A stretch of 64,000 nt of DNA, taken from Cristatella mucedo. Taxonomy: Eukaryota; Bryozoa; Phylactolaemata; Cristatellidae. Positions 11,301-24,925 of the stretch are shown piece after piece. The DNA is taken from the NCBI GenBank assembly GCA_009760855.2, contig WPIO01000125.1, positions 491,001 through 555,000 on the forward strand. The letters run 5' to 3'. Under the pieces are notes generated by a model. It worked only from the letters and a program-made list of their open reading frames with translations, was not told where the DNA came from and searched no databases. A program made the translations under genes and the position numbers. The first letter of the stretch is position 1. Every line of letters begins with the position of its first letter.

Positions 11301-14300
11301 TTAAGGAGGTAGGAAATGGCCTTCCAAGATGCACTTCCTGATGAATTTTAACCTTATATTATCGCCCACCACCTCACTATTTTATTCTTGTATTACTAGC
11401 TGGTTGATTCTCATAAACAGGGAGTCTTCGGTCGAGTCGTCCACCATGGTTTTCAAAGCAATTAAGAAGGCGTCCTCTTAATGGCATCTATGACTAATAG
11501 TTATCTGAAGTGTTTGTTAAGTCTTTCCCCTTGGACGCCCCTCTATTGGAGACGTATACACTGCTAAGGCAGTGAGTGTGCTATACAAAACTCTCCTGCA
11601 TAACTCCCACACAGTCTTTATGGCTTTGTGGAGTTACAGACGGAGATACATTACAAAGACTCAAAGTTGATAGGAAGCAAGGAGGAAGCAAGACTCACTT
11701 TGTAAACCGGCTTTAGGAGTAAAGTTGATAGTGTAATAGTTGGTAGTTGTAGCTTTACCCATCTCTCTGCCGGCCCCCTGTGTCTACTACTGCGTACATC
11801 AAGTACAATGTCGGTGGCAGTTCGATACACTATGTGGTCTGGATCTTAGGTGTGTTTGGTGTATTTCACCGAAAGCAGCCATTGTACCGTTAGTACAGTC
11901 AGATGAAAAGTGGATTTGCTTTAAGACCCCTTGATTTTCATGCGATACGTGCTAATTGGTCCTTCAGTAGCCCGATCTTTTTTGCAAACCGATGACCCAT
12001 TTAGTGAACGAGTTTCAGAGCCCCATAGTTGTTCCGTTGTCTGCCTCTTCGTACGGACTTAATGGGTAAGCGTAGCCACCCATTTGCTCAAAAATAGTTC
12101 CCTTGGTTTTTCCTGCGGATGACCGTAGTTATGCAGCTAGTTTTACGAGTAGCTATAATTTCTCTGACTTAAGATTTAACCTCACCCATTAAGTATTTAC
12201 CTCACCCATTAGAGAGAGTGACTGAGAATGCTGCCGGCTTGTGACATTGCGTCCATAGTCAGTGTTGACGAGCAGCCGTGCTTTCATAGTACTGTAGTCG
12301 GTTACTTCCGGAAGGTTTAGATCGAATGGACCTCTTAACTAAAGGGTTAGTGGTATGTGCAAGAGAGCTTGTACTCTAGTCATTTTGTCAATTTCCAAAG
12401 TTGAATCCAGAAACTCACGTCAATTTAAGGTCACGAAAATAAAAGTTTCGACTAAAAGTGCTACGGAGTCTTGCCTTTAATCAAATCGTGGACGGTTTCT
12501 GCAAGATGTGGGCGTCTAGGGAATCGTATATAGTGGCCTTCTACGGAGGGACTGAAGAGCAGATGACCTCCGGTCGCTTTGTACGGTATTTTGAATATAG
12601 ACAAAATGGCATCCAATAAGAACTCGAAGATGTTTTGCCGTAGGAAGTTCTTTGGATATAATGGCTTTCATGCGCAAACAACATACTGGAGGGCTTCGAT
12701 TTGCTCTACACACAGCTCGTAATTTGGTTGTGTTGCAGTGATGAATAATTACTACAATAAATTACTCCAATATAAAAAGTTGGCAGTTGGTACCGTTCTT
12801 TGGTGTCCCGCTGCATGTGTGACCCATTTTTATTATTGTTTGCACGATTGGCCTGGCTTGAAAGCCTCAATATCACTGACAGATTTTTGTAATGCTTTCA
12901 TGACCATCCAGGCTCTAGGTATACGCGATGCCACTGGGTAACTACCGTTAGCACCCAGTGTGATCAATACATGAGCACTAACCTTTCACAACAGTGTGAA
13001 GCCAGACTTGAAGTGGAGCTCATTTTAACTCCCTTGGCAGTAATAGGCCCCCAAGGAGGCTCTATAAACCCCAACAATTTACATCTGCATTCGTAATGGG
13101 TGAGCAGCTGCACACATGGCTATTGTCGACTAGAGAGCTTAAGCACATGCTCGCTAGGGAAGTGCACCTGTATATCGGGTAGTTTTCATATACTGACCAC
13201 CATCTGCAGGGCTCACACCCCCTCCACCAGTTGCTCACTTGGTAGGTGGTGAGTCAGTAGACCAATAGAAAGTTGGTTGTAAGAACCTGAGCTGCCACTG
13301 GCGATTTTTGTTTTTCGGCTGATTGCTGCCTAATGCGAATTGTGTCGATAGTGCTATGTAAGGGTGTAGCCGAGATAGTAATTTGCTCAAAATGCAGCAC
13401 ACGTGGTTACTAGACTTCACAGCTGCGTGAACTACTACTGGTGAAGCTAAAGCTTCGAAGTACAGATAGTGAGGCACAGAGTTGCAGCTCCAATATAAGC
13501 AGGTCCAGAGACGATAGCAGAACACGCCAGCAATCAATATTGCTCAAGCATCAATCAGTTCACGTGCTTTATTGTGGCATATTCATCAAGCACAAGAGTG
13601 AGCTGGACGCCACAGGATGGAGGCTCGACAAGAGCTGGCAGTAAAATGACTAAGGAATTTTAAGACGCCCTTTATAAAATCTAAAGAAGAGGTTATGAAA
13701 CACCTGGGTGCTAATAATGATAGCTTTGGAACCGTTTCTAGTAATCTCTAACGACTGCTGTTATCCAGCTGATTAGCATGCCAGCGTTTCCATAGCGACT
13801 TGGTGCTGCAGCATCTATGTCGCTGTGCATTCCTATGGGGAAAATGCAACAAGGCCAACACTACTCTTAAGTCACTTCATGTACAGTGATATGTAATTGC
13901 TGAGGGCTTGCAGAAATAGAGCTTTCTCATAAAAGTGCTAAAATGATTCAACTTCTCACTAACTGTCAATATTTCTAAGGAAAATAGATGTCAAAACTGC
14001 TACATTACAACACTTGTCCCCGCTGCATCGGCTCTCCCGTCAAGCAGCAATATCGACTTAACGGTTTGGTCCCCTCACTTTGGGTCCATTTATTCTCTTG
14101 CTCAGGCACACTTGGTAGGGTAGTACCTCTGTACTGTGCCTCCATAGTCCAGATGTTTCTTGACTGAGTGGTCCAAAGAGTGCCCTCCGAGATCTACAGC
14201 CGCCTCACGATTTTTCGGTTTGAATTGCCATCTCTGTGGAATGACATCAAAACTGCTCTTGTACCTTAAGAAAGCTGTGCAACTGAGTGCATGTTCTGGT

Positions 14301-15013
14301 CATGTGCCAAACGTCAATATTCCATGGGCAGGTCCCTACAGGTCAATGAGTACCTTCACTTTTACTCTTACCACATCCGGGCGCCTTTGCTCGAAAATCA
14401 GTCAGTGGCTCCTGTGTAGATGGGCCAGTGTGATCACGTGATCAACCCCCCCCCTCTTGAAGGCCATCCAGCAGAACCTATTTTTGACCTGTTCCATCAC
14501 CGACAATGTCTTGGCCAATGATGACAACGTCGTATTGATAGACTGTTGCAACTAAATAATTTAGTGCAATGACTTACTCGAGTATGGGCATTAGCAACAA
14601 CCAAACTCAGAGCGATGGACCTTGTGCTTAGAAACTTTTGGAGGGCAGTGCATGTCGGTTCACTGCTTCCGAATCTCTCTACTGGAGAATGGTATTGGTT
14701 CGAACAAGTACCAATCTGTTGCTTACTGACCTATTTTAGGATCAATAGAAGATCAACAGTTGTTTCGACAAGATACTGTTAGGAAATGAATTAGAGAGCT
14801 TATTGTGAAGTTTCTCCGATTTGTCTGGTCTAAGAAGTCCAACACAGAAGAAACTGAATGCAAAAGAAAATTCCAAGTCGTCAGCAAGCAGTAACTTCCT
14901 CGAAATATATTTTCCGAAGACCTGCCAACTCTGTCGAATAAGTTGCCATTTTCTTTTAGCATGGGCTTGCATTGCCAAAAAACGCAAAAGTGGCAGACTG
15001 CTTAACAGCTACT
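11301..15013. other. Spacer between LINE cluster and MSH5
   Basis: No conserved exon was recognised. It contains a LINE-B tail (about 11560-11655) and a relic of LINE C-terminus near 14020-14110 (CGGCTCTCCCGTCAAGCAG). The rest is unassigned. Open frames near 12516-12713, 13235-13644 and 14160-14441 show no family motifs and are probably chance. Confidence 0.4.
11560..11655 (+). repeat. LINE family B, tail fragment
   Basis: Shares AAAACTCTCCTGC, a TTTATGGCTTTGTGGAGTTA block and GGAGATACATTACA with copies at 28380-28510, 43215-43300 and 58660-58780. Confidence 0.6.
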
Positions 15014-15196
15014 CTACATCTTAGCATGGTCGGCTATTCCAAGAACATAGTCATTTAAAAACTCCTTTACGTCATCTTTTTCAAGATCGAGCTCAAGAAA
15101 GCGGTCGACCATAGTCTGACATAACTGAAATCCGTGCTCTCGTGATGGTGCGTCAATGCGCTGGATCGCCTTCTTTTCTCTAAGCGCCAAGCCTAC
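15014..15196 (-). CDS. MSH5: MSH5 exon 26 (terminal)
   Basis: Residues 756-815, including [19 protein letters not shown] and a TAG stop at 15016-15014. Matches the C-terminal helix (CQTLVDKFMKLDLE) of vertebrate MSH5. Acceptor TCTGTTCAG. Confidence 0.94.
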   Translation of the reverse strand, partial: VGLALREKKAIQRIDAPSREHGFQLCQTMVDRFLELDLEKDDVKEFLNDYVLGIADHAKM

Positions 15197-18100
15197 CTGA
15201 ACAGACGAATCGGAAGCAATCAGGCAGGCACACAAGATGTCTAGATGTCTAACAGACTTTTCAATAAACTAAGAAAGGGTCGTGCAGGCCTGACCAACTG
15301 CCTTACCTCGACGGCTCGTTGGATGATCTCGAGTGGCAGCCCTGCAGCAGCTGCAGCAGAACAAGCTTCGCTACTCTTTGCCACTCCATCAATGAGTTTA
15401 TAAAGGAACACAATTTCACCGGCTTCCTCAATGCACTCCATTGTCTAAACAAGATTCACAGCAAGGTACAGGAATGGCTCGCTGCGACATCTCAGGTAAG
15501 GGGCGATGGTGTGCAAGCAAGTACTGATGCATATCTACTACCTGAAAACTTAGCATTTCTGTCTCCGGCAGCAGTCCTTTATGCGCTAACAGGCGGAAAT
15601 GCGATGAAACAAAGACGTTAGGGCACGAGCTTCCCAATGCCAACCAGTGTTGTAGCACAGCTGCTAGCAGCGAGACACCGTCGACCTAAAAAGACAAAAT
15701 GCTTCCTTTCAGCTGTTACAGATAAAAAAGCATTTTTGAATTCACACTACTGCAATATGTGAACGTTTGAACATAATAAAAAAGTTCAATTATGTTAACG
15801 AACACGATAATATAAGTACTCGTAAACCTGTGAACTTCTCTGATTGAGATTACTGCAATGCAGAGATTAAAAACCACAGCACAGACATATCGACCATTTC
15901 GAATGGTGACCACGGTGCCAGAAATAGTAACCGTGTATGATCACTTGATATGATCTAAGTGTGACTCGCCGATAGAAGTGCCAAACTTATTTAAAAATCA
16001 TAAGAGTCATTTCAGGAAGAGACGAAAACACATTTCAAAGTGCAGCAAATACAGTAGCAGGACAGATGCAACAAGAAAGTCAAAGAATGCACTAGAAACC
16101 AACATAGATGCGATGCAACCCAAATAAGCAGAGACTAGTGAGCTAGCGGCAGGGGCAGGGGTAGACTGAAGCAAACAGCAAAAACAGACAGGCAACACCA
16201 CGTTACAGACGTGCCGAGCTCTTGATTTTAGTAGGCAGCCATATCATAGGCATGTAGCTTCCGGCTGACATTAGGGGGATTGCAAAGGCCTACTGTGGCA
16301 GAAGCTGCACCAGTTGCTTGTCTGTTAAAGTCACGGTAAATGCAATTCTCATTATTTATGCACCGAATGGCAATGTGCATATCAGAGACTGAAATAGAGA
16401 GGCAACCCGACTTTGCTTGCACATCGAGAGCAAGGGGCTGCTTTATCATCTTAAGGCTGCTACTGTGTGACATCAGTTCCAGCTACGCTGTGCTGTAAGG
16501 ATTTTGTTTATGTGATCACACACTCGAAAAACGTCAATTTCTGTCCGAGAGTGGTTGGCAAACAGTTCATTTAGGAGATGGAACTTCCAGTCTTAATTCA
16601 AGCCACGAAAGCAATATGAATGTGCAACAGAAAAAACCCAATTTTAAGATCACAACGATGATGTGAAACAAAACTAGAGGTGTACGGCTGTGTTGCAATC
16701 TAAAAGCCATTATTATATCAAGACATATTGATAAGACCTGATCAATCGAATCTGTCAACCACTAAGAGTGAATGCAATCACAAGAAGCAATTATCTAGCA
16801 GCTAGCTAAACTTGCAAAAAATAGCCACCTATGCATTCCAAGTGTAAGTAGTGTCAGACATTGAAATTTTCTCTTGATCATTTACCAGTGATCATAACGA
16901 TAACAGCAAGGTGAGAAAGGATTGTCTAAATAGGTCCGGGTCTGCCAACACAGGCAACAGAAAAAAATAATAATACATGAGCATGAAGCTTGAGTCATGT
17001 GAGCCAATGGATGTCACCAGTAAAAAAAGCATGCTTTAAGGAGCCTTTTGCTGGTTTGTGGTGATGCACTCACACGTGTATTAACTTAGGTCACATAATC
17101 AGTAGCAGAGGAGTCCCACAGTTTGGGACCGGCAAAACAAAACGACTTTGCTAGCACGCTTTTTGGCATCCTTAAGGTAGAGTAATATGGGTGTTGGAAC
17201 TAACTCGAGACCCAATACTAGTTTATATATGGGTAGAGAAATGCAGTTTCAAGCCAGTTTATATGGTTCTAAGAGCTCACATAAGTTGATTGCAGCCAGG
17301 ACAATCGTGATTTAGTACTACGCCCGGTAAGGACTGGAGCTGATGGTGTTTGCATTCATGCTACCTATACCTACACCAAAAAAATCTAATCATTCAAGCA
17401 GAGCATTGATTTATACGGAAGCCATTATGTCAAGTTGCTATAATTAAGAGTTTGTGACCACCATTACAACTATTGTAATCACGGTAGTGATGGCTATTAT
17501 GGCGATAAAAAAGATGTGTGCTGACAGAATTTCTAATGCAAGGAAGCAATCGACCAACCTAGATAAATAATGTTTTCAGCCATGCAATCATTTTTTTCAT
17601 ACATTTTAGCTCCTTGTCAAGGATATAAAGTGGTGTCGTATGAAGCTGAACCGAAGAAAGGATGTTGGTAACTAATTTGCATCTTCGATGTTTCAGACGA
17701 GTGTATAATGCACACACTAAGAAGCAACTTTGGCAGGCATACGAATGACCACGTTTGAGTTGTCAGGAAGCTGCTGACTCAGCCTTCATGAGCAACAGGG
17801 CATTGTAACCGCCCCAATGAACCCGAGCTTTACTTTTACAAAATATATGCACGTTAACCACCAAGGGCTGTCACATGCCTCACAAGAATCATCCTAAACG
17901 CATGTAAAGGCCTAGTGTTAGCATGCGTCATTTAATCGTATAGAAGCTGCCAAAGTCCTGCACAATGCTGTAAGAGACTGGATGCATTCACGCAGGGGAC
18001 CAACGCATGACTTTTTATTTTTTACGCTTACATTTTTAAAGGATTAAATGTTCAGGCAAATGGTATACACTGTTAAGAGTTGTTTCACAGGAAGCCGGCT

Positions 18101-21100
18101 GAACATACAGAACCTTCAGAAGAAACAAGACAAGGATACATTTTTGGGGCCTCCACACTTGAATGGATGCAGATATTAGTACAATTCGCAGGAGCTCGGT
18201 GAGTATTAAGGGAACGAAGCTGCATGGGTGTAGAAAAGTGAGCCAGCCGGCCTCGAACCGACCTGAAGAAGCATGTCAGGTGTCTTGCCCAGGCATGATC
18301 CTGCACCTTCCTATGACTGGCTGCCTCATGAAAGGTCAAGAGTAGCACCTCCTTGGCATAATCCTGGCTATAGCAAAAATAGCTAAGGAGAGACTAATTT
18401 TAGAAATCCATTTGGATATAGGAGAATTGGCAGAGCACAATGTCTTTCGAATGCATGTTTCTAGACCAATGTGGTGTTCAAAGATGATGCTTAGATTTAC
18501 GAGAATAATAATCTTATGGGTTGGCAGCTGAGAATTTGTAGTTACTGATTACTATTAGAGTTTTTCTTCTGAAGCTGTTTGTTTGAATTTTCAAGATGTA
18601 GCAGTTTGTCTGCTCATCATTTACCCTTAAAATATGAACGCGCAGCCAAAAACACATGCAAATGAGAGACACATTTTGTCTGGTTGTTGTCGACACCGAA
18701 TGCGAGTCCCCATGACTAAAAGAGGTAAAAAATTGACAAGCGGGATCCAACGTTGTGGTCCGAATGATCTTGTCCAGAGATGCCAGGTGGGAAATAATTA
18801 CTGCATAATTAATAATTAATAATAATAATAATAATAATTAATAATTACTGAAACCACATTAGCATATATCAAAAAGGTTATGTGCGATGGACTTGCAACA
18901 TTGGAGAAATAAAGAGATCAGTCAATCAGGTCAAAAGCATCGGACAAACCGGACTAAGGCAGCAGAAAGTTTGCACCCGGTCAACTTCGAGTATCCTGAA
19001 AATGAAAGGAAAAATATCATTGGGCTCAAGAAATCGGTATTGAGATGCTGTTGTTCTAGGAAGAGATACGATAGAAAGTGATTAAAAAACCGAGCAACAC
19101 CAGTTAAATGAAACACGCTCATGCTTCCGATAGTGCTGGCACACAGCAGAATAAGCTAAACTTCATCCAAACACCACTCGAGCTTATTATGCAGAGAATA
19201 ATAATAAATCACCTGATAAATCACCCTCAGAGAACTCAATCTCTTTCTAGGCGCTTTAAGTGAAATCTCGTACCTTTTGAGCTTACTAGAGAGGCTAACG
19301 AGTAGCATTGGTCAGTGCAATTCGGGATAAAGCTTCAGGATATATTTCGAGAAAGGGTCACTGCCGTTATAGTAGGGTTTTAGAGGTGTTTTTAGCCTGC
19401 TTCAGAATAAGTCTCAAGGGGATGTCTAATGTGTACAAGAGCCAAGGTGACATGCTGGACCGTGTGCCTCTGGATTGTGGCTTCTGACTTGCTCTCCTTT
19501 TAAGGGAGCAAGAGCAGTCCTTGACCTTCCGGCAATCATACTGCCAGCATTTTTATCCTTTAAAATCAGCTTGGTAGGCTAATTTAAAAAGCTGCTGAAT
19601 GGGTTTGATCCTGTAAAAAGTTGCCTGAGAATATTACCGTTCAGCGATGTCTAGGTTTGTAGGTTGGTATTACCCAGCACTGCAGAGTGGCAAAATGAAA
19701 ATCATGTTCTGACAAAAAGCTGTGTAAACTCTTTTTTAAATGCCCACAATCACTGATTGCCTTTTTTATAAAAAATTCTATAGAATGTTGTGAATATTTA
19801 AAACAAAATCTGTTTGCCTGCTCTCATCGTGTTACATTTCGGCCTTCTCTATGAGCTAAGGGAGGAATCACTGCAAGTGCACAGCTTTACAGAAGAAGGG
19901 CAACAAAGAGCAATTCAGACAAAGCAACAGCTGTAGAACCGATTTCACTAGCATACCATTAGGAGGCAGACATCCCACATACGGTACGTACCATGTCTGT
20001 GCCTTTACCAAATTCGTCTAGAATGACCAGCGATCGAAATGTGGCATTATTGACAGCTATTGACACCTGGGAAAATAGTAGATTTTCTCATGCAGCTCCA
20101 ATGAAATACGGACGTCATGCATACACCAGTGGTTTACACGCAATCACTAAGCAAAGTACCCGGCACGATTATCCAGTATATGGATGTTACTTAATTCCAG
20201 TATTCAAGTTACCAGGAATTTAAAGTGCCTGCGTAGCAGTTCTGCTGCTCTACTCAAAGCCATAAATACTGAACATCAATCAGTAATGAATATTATCTTG
20301 AACAGCCCATAAAACCGGAAGCAATACAAGTACAGTGGCGATATGGAGATTGGCTAGCATGACAGACCTGGTTAAGGTCGATCATGAATGTTGACAAGCT
20401 CGTCGATACACTCTCCATAGTCCTCACTCGGGTCAGAATCCGATCGGTGATCCCTATCTGAGCATAATCGGCCGGCACAAAGCTTCCAATATGAGCCAAG
20501 TACACGATAAGTGCGACCTAAAGGAAAGTAAGCACTACAACACTGCAATGCAATACACTGAAGTAAACTGTAGGGATGCACAGCAGCAATACATTTCAGT
20601 GAAAATTGTAAGCTGCATACGGAGACAAACCGAATCATTAAAGGCTATGCCATGGATACACATGCACAAGGACAGAGTCGTCAGATAGACACTATTAATC
20701 GATAAGGGTTTCTGAAATACATTTCCGGCAGGGACACACACACAGCATCGAATGCTATCGAGTAACTTTGCTTTAGCACAAACGAGCAGTAATCTCTGTC
20801 TTTTTCAGGATACAAAACAACCCAGGCAAGCAAGTTCGAAGGGTGTGGCTATTTTGAGATTATGACACTGTCATTGGATTATGGGCTGTTGCGATTTATG
20901 GCAGTGGTATATAAGTAACGGGCGGCAAAGGCCCGGGAAGTGAGGTAGAGGACGCCGGCGGGCAGTCGGGTACTGGCCTACTGGCTGCGGTGTCCATGTG
21001 AGTAAACGTCTTTGAGCCGGCTTCGGTGTTCTGTTCGGTACCCTGTACCTGCCCTGCTGCTTAGAGAATATCAAACTACAAAGGGCATCAAGCTAATCAG

Positions 21101-23129
21101 GCCAGGTTAATAGCTACCACAAGAGTTTATTAATGGTTCCAGTGCTATGATTATTACCACAAACGACATTTAACTAAGGCCACGATGTCACACAAGCTTT
21201 GTTAATTTGATAATTAGTTTAGTTAGTACCAGCCATTTGTCGAGAATGGTTGTCTGCCACCGCTGCTTATATGTATGGTATGAATATTCCAAAAAATTAT
21301 TTGAGTAGAGCCAGCTGTTATCCCACAGGCACAGGGAATTGTTTCTGAGGTGTGGGCAATATCGATTATTGCCACGCTCTGTAATCGTTTTGCGTGGATG
21401 CATTTGAGCTGTTTCTACGACTCTTTAGTCAAGCTTTTGAGGCGCCAGCCCCAGCAGTATCGGTCAGCGTTATTAGGTCTGGCACCTGTTACCTTTCGTT
21501 TTTCTCTCTCGCAAAAGCCAAGCCGTTGTATGCATTCGTAATACTACGGTAGCCCCGCAATGCACAGTTCCACACCCTAACAAGACTGAGTACAATTGCC
21601 ACAGCAAAAGAATGTATCCTACCATCACTTGTGACTCAGCCAGGCTATACATCAGTAAGTGAAATGTGACACTACATACCCATGTTGAAACTACTTTAGC
21701 TACTAAAGCAATAATAATATGGCTGAACTATGAGCCGAATTTATATACCGGTAGTGACAAGAGCCTCAAAGACACATTTCAGTGCTAAGAATGAAGAAAG
21801 TTTTTTATTGCATCTTATTGTAGAATTGAACCCATGACTTCCAAAAGCATCTTTCCAACGTAGCAATTTTATTGTCAGTGGTTTTGTGGAATAATGAATA
21901 TAATGGCAGACCAAAGGAAACCTCTATGATGATAATAATAATAATAACAAGACATTTATATGGCTCCCTAAGAGAACTAAACAATTGTTTCGTGGAAAGG
22001 GCTAGGATATCGAGATTAAGACTAGTGATGATGCCTTGTGCAACGCCTAACAGCCAACAATACGACACGTGATGGACACTAACACGCATACAATATGTGT
22101 GAGATTTCCAGCTGTAGGATGTGTGAATAAAGACTGCTAGCACTGGATGCAGTTTTGAATTTTGAACTGCAGAATTGCAGCACGGACTCACGACTGCTGC
22201 ATGACAAAGCTTGCCACTGAACGATTGCTTGGGCAGCCACATCTTACTCGATACAAATATCTGAATACAAGGTTCAGGTTCACAATCGAAGCCTTCGAAT
22301 TGGTCATGACCGATCACGGTGATCTCACACAACTGTTATCAGTTATTGGGTGCACACAACATGCCAGTAGCTCAATTATTGGGTGCACACAACATGCCAG
22401 TAGCCCATACAAGCCTGAACAGATATCTTAAACATATCAGCCTGAACAGAACCTTTGGAATGGAGGACACCTAAGGCCATATGCAAGTGTTCGTGACACT
22501 ATATAACTTGCTGATAGAATTTATTTCTATTTTGTTCACATGCAGCCCAGTTTGAGGCAGCAGGCATATGCTAGCCGTACTAACCTGCTTCATATAAATG
22601 CTTTTACCAGATGCATTAGGTCCTGTGAGGATCTTCATCTTGCTGCACTGGCCACCATTTTTTGTATCGTTGGGTACAAATGAAGTGACACACACCTCTT
22701 GGAGGGGATGCCTAGTTAAGGTATGACAATCTCACATTATAATTACTAATCGATATTTAATTTTGCAAGTGTTCTTAAAGTAAAGCTGTCATAATACCAA
22801 CCGTCCTTCGTGGATGACAATCGTACTATCAACTACCATTTCAGGTCGAACATAATTGTTCTCCTTCGCATGAACACTCAAGCTTATCAAGCTGAAACAA
22901 AAGAAAGCAAGACACCCATTTAGAGTTAGAATCTGAAAACTGATGGAGGCTAGCGACTCATCTGCTTTCTAGATCATTTTGATACAGCTGTGAAAAATGC
23001 TGATCCTTCTGCCTATGCATAAGGATAGAAAGAATGAAAGAGTAAGAATGAGAAAAATAGCAACAGACAAAATAGGGTCATCACAATGACACTTAGACAG
23101 AGTGATATGGAGGGAAACCACAGCAAGAG

Positions 23130-23191
<62 letters not shown>

Positions 23192-24869
23192 GTATATAGC
23201 TAGAAAATTACTTACATATATATACATAGATGGATAGATAGAGTGAGACAGACAGACAGACAGAAAGGGAGAGAGGCAGGGAGAGAGGCAGAGAGGGAAG
23301 AGAGAGAGAGAGAGGGAGAGAGAGAGAGAGAGAGAGAGGAGAGAAGAGAGAATGTAATATTTGGAATTCTACTACTTGTTAAGAAACGCAACAGAGAGTC
23401 AAAAGGGCTTTCTTGCTAGACTTTTGTAATTTCTAATATGGCAGAGAAGAAACTAGAATGGTATGCCACAACACACAAATAAACCAGTCCTTGCGTTAAT
23501 TGAAGGAGTATGCAGTCGCTAACTGCAGGCGATGCTCCGAAGCTATTGATCTTTACGTGGTTACAGTGTTCCTATTGTATAGCTGCAATCTGCCATAATA
23601 CAGCATTCCAGCATTGTAAGTGAAATCAATGTCTCATAACGTATCTCCAAGCAGGTTCTGCCCCTAGTGGCCAAACATGGCCAGCCAAATATTTTATGCC
23701 CAAACCTGTCCGCCCTACATATTGGAAAGAAAGGTATGGCGACATCGAGGAACAAAAGAAAGAAGACTTTTATCGAGCTTCTTTTTTACGAGTTTATTTT
23801 TCGTGGGAGCACCTAAACAAACACACCCACCTAGGCAGGAACAGTAACTGATAGAAGAGTAGAAGACTACAAATTATTTAAGCACAAGACAAGAGCTGTA
23901 TACTCGGACAGATTTTCACACCATCTAAAAAAACTCAAGATGAATTTATACATAATGCAGAATAAAATACAACAGTAAGTCGAAGAAGCAATAATTACCA
24001 GTCAAGTTGAGCGCAGTAGTTCATGACTTCGAGAAGAACTTGACTGAGGTCTAGAATAGTGTTTTGAAGTCGATGCATAATAAGTGTCTCGCAGTCTGCA
24101 ATCAGCAATGCATGGTCATTACTGAAGCTGCATGGAAAAAATAAACTCACAATAGCCAATGCATCTATTTGCTGGCCGATTGCTTTGACATGCAATGCAG
24201 ATTTGCATTTTCAGACACAACAGATGGGTTATAAGCACTAAAATGGCATATTTCAATCTGTCTAGATTATTTTTTCATTAAAGAGTACAGATTATTTTTT
24301 CATTAAAGAGATCTATCGATAGAAAACTGCACTGAAATGGAGCTTGGATGCCTGCTTTCACACAAAAAACACAAGCACGTCCCATTATCTAAGACAATTT
24401 TCATCTCTTCAAATGTGCCACGTGCCTAGGTGATAAACATTAAACACTCTCTGAAGCAGCAAGAGAAATGATGCCATTAACAACGGATATCGGATCTATT
24501 TAGGTCCTACCATATGGTGGCTCTGAAAACTATGAGACTTTTCAAGTCAGAAAGAGAAAGAGACACACACATACAGGCAGAGAGATAGACACCGACATAG
24601 AAAAACGGACTTTAATGGCCTTAGTCACGGTCGAGGATGTATTTTGATGGTCCTATGGCCTGGTGATCTCATTGATGGAAGACGCTATAGGCTGCCTTCT
24701 TGTCAGATGCATCAAGTGACACAGCAACCTGCCTTTATTTTTTTGCCGATTACTTGGCAAAACATTCTTCCACAAGTAGATTCGAATGCAGAACCTGCGG
24801 GTTCAAGATCAATGGCACTAACTGCTATGCCAATGGCATAGCCAACAGAGATAGAGCCGTAGCACATGC

Positions 24870-24925
<56 letters not shown>

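Noticed and set aside
23561-23755. Minus-strand frame with [13 protein letters not shown]
   Set aside because: Tested as an MSH5 exon because of its resemblance to CETLIM. The real segment is exon 19 at 24095-23999, and phases exclude it.
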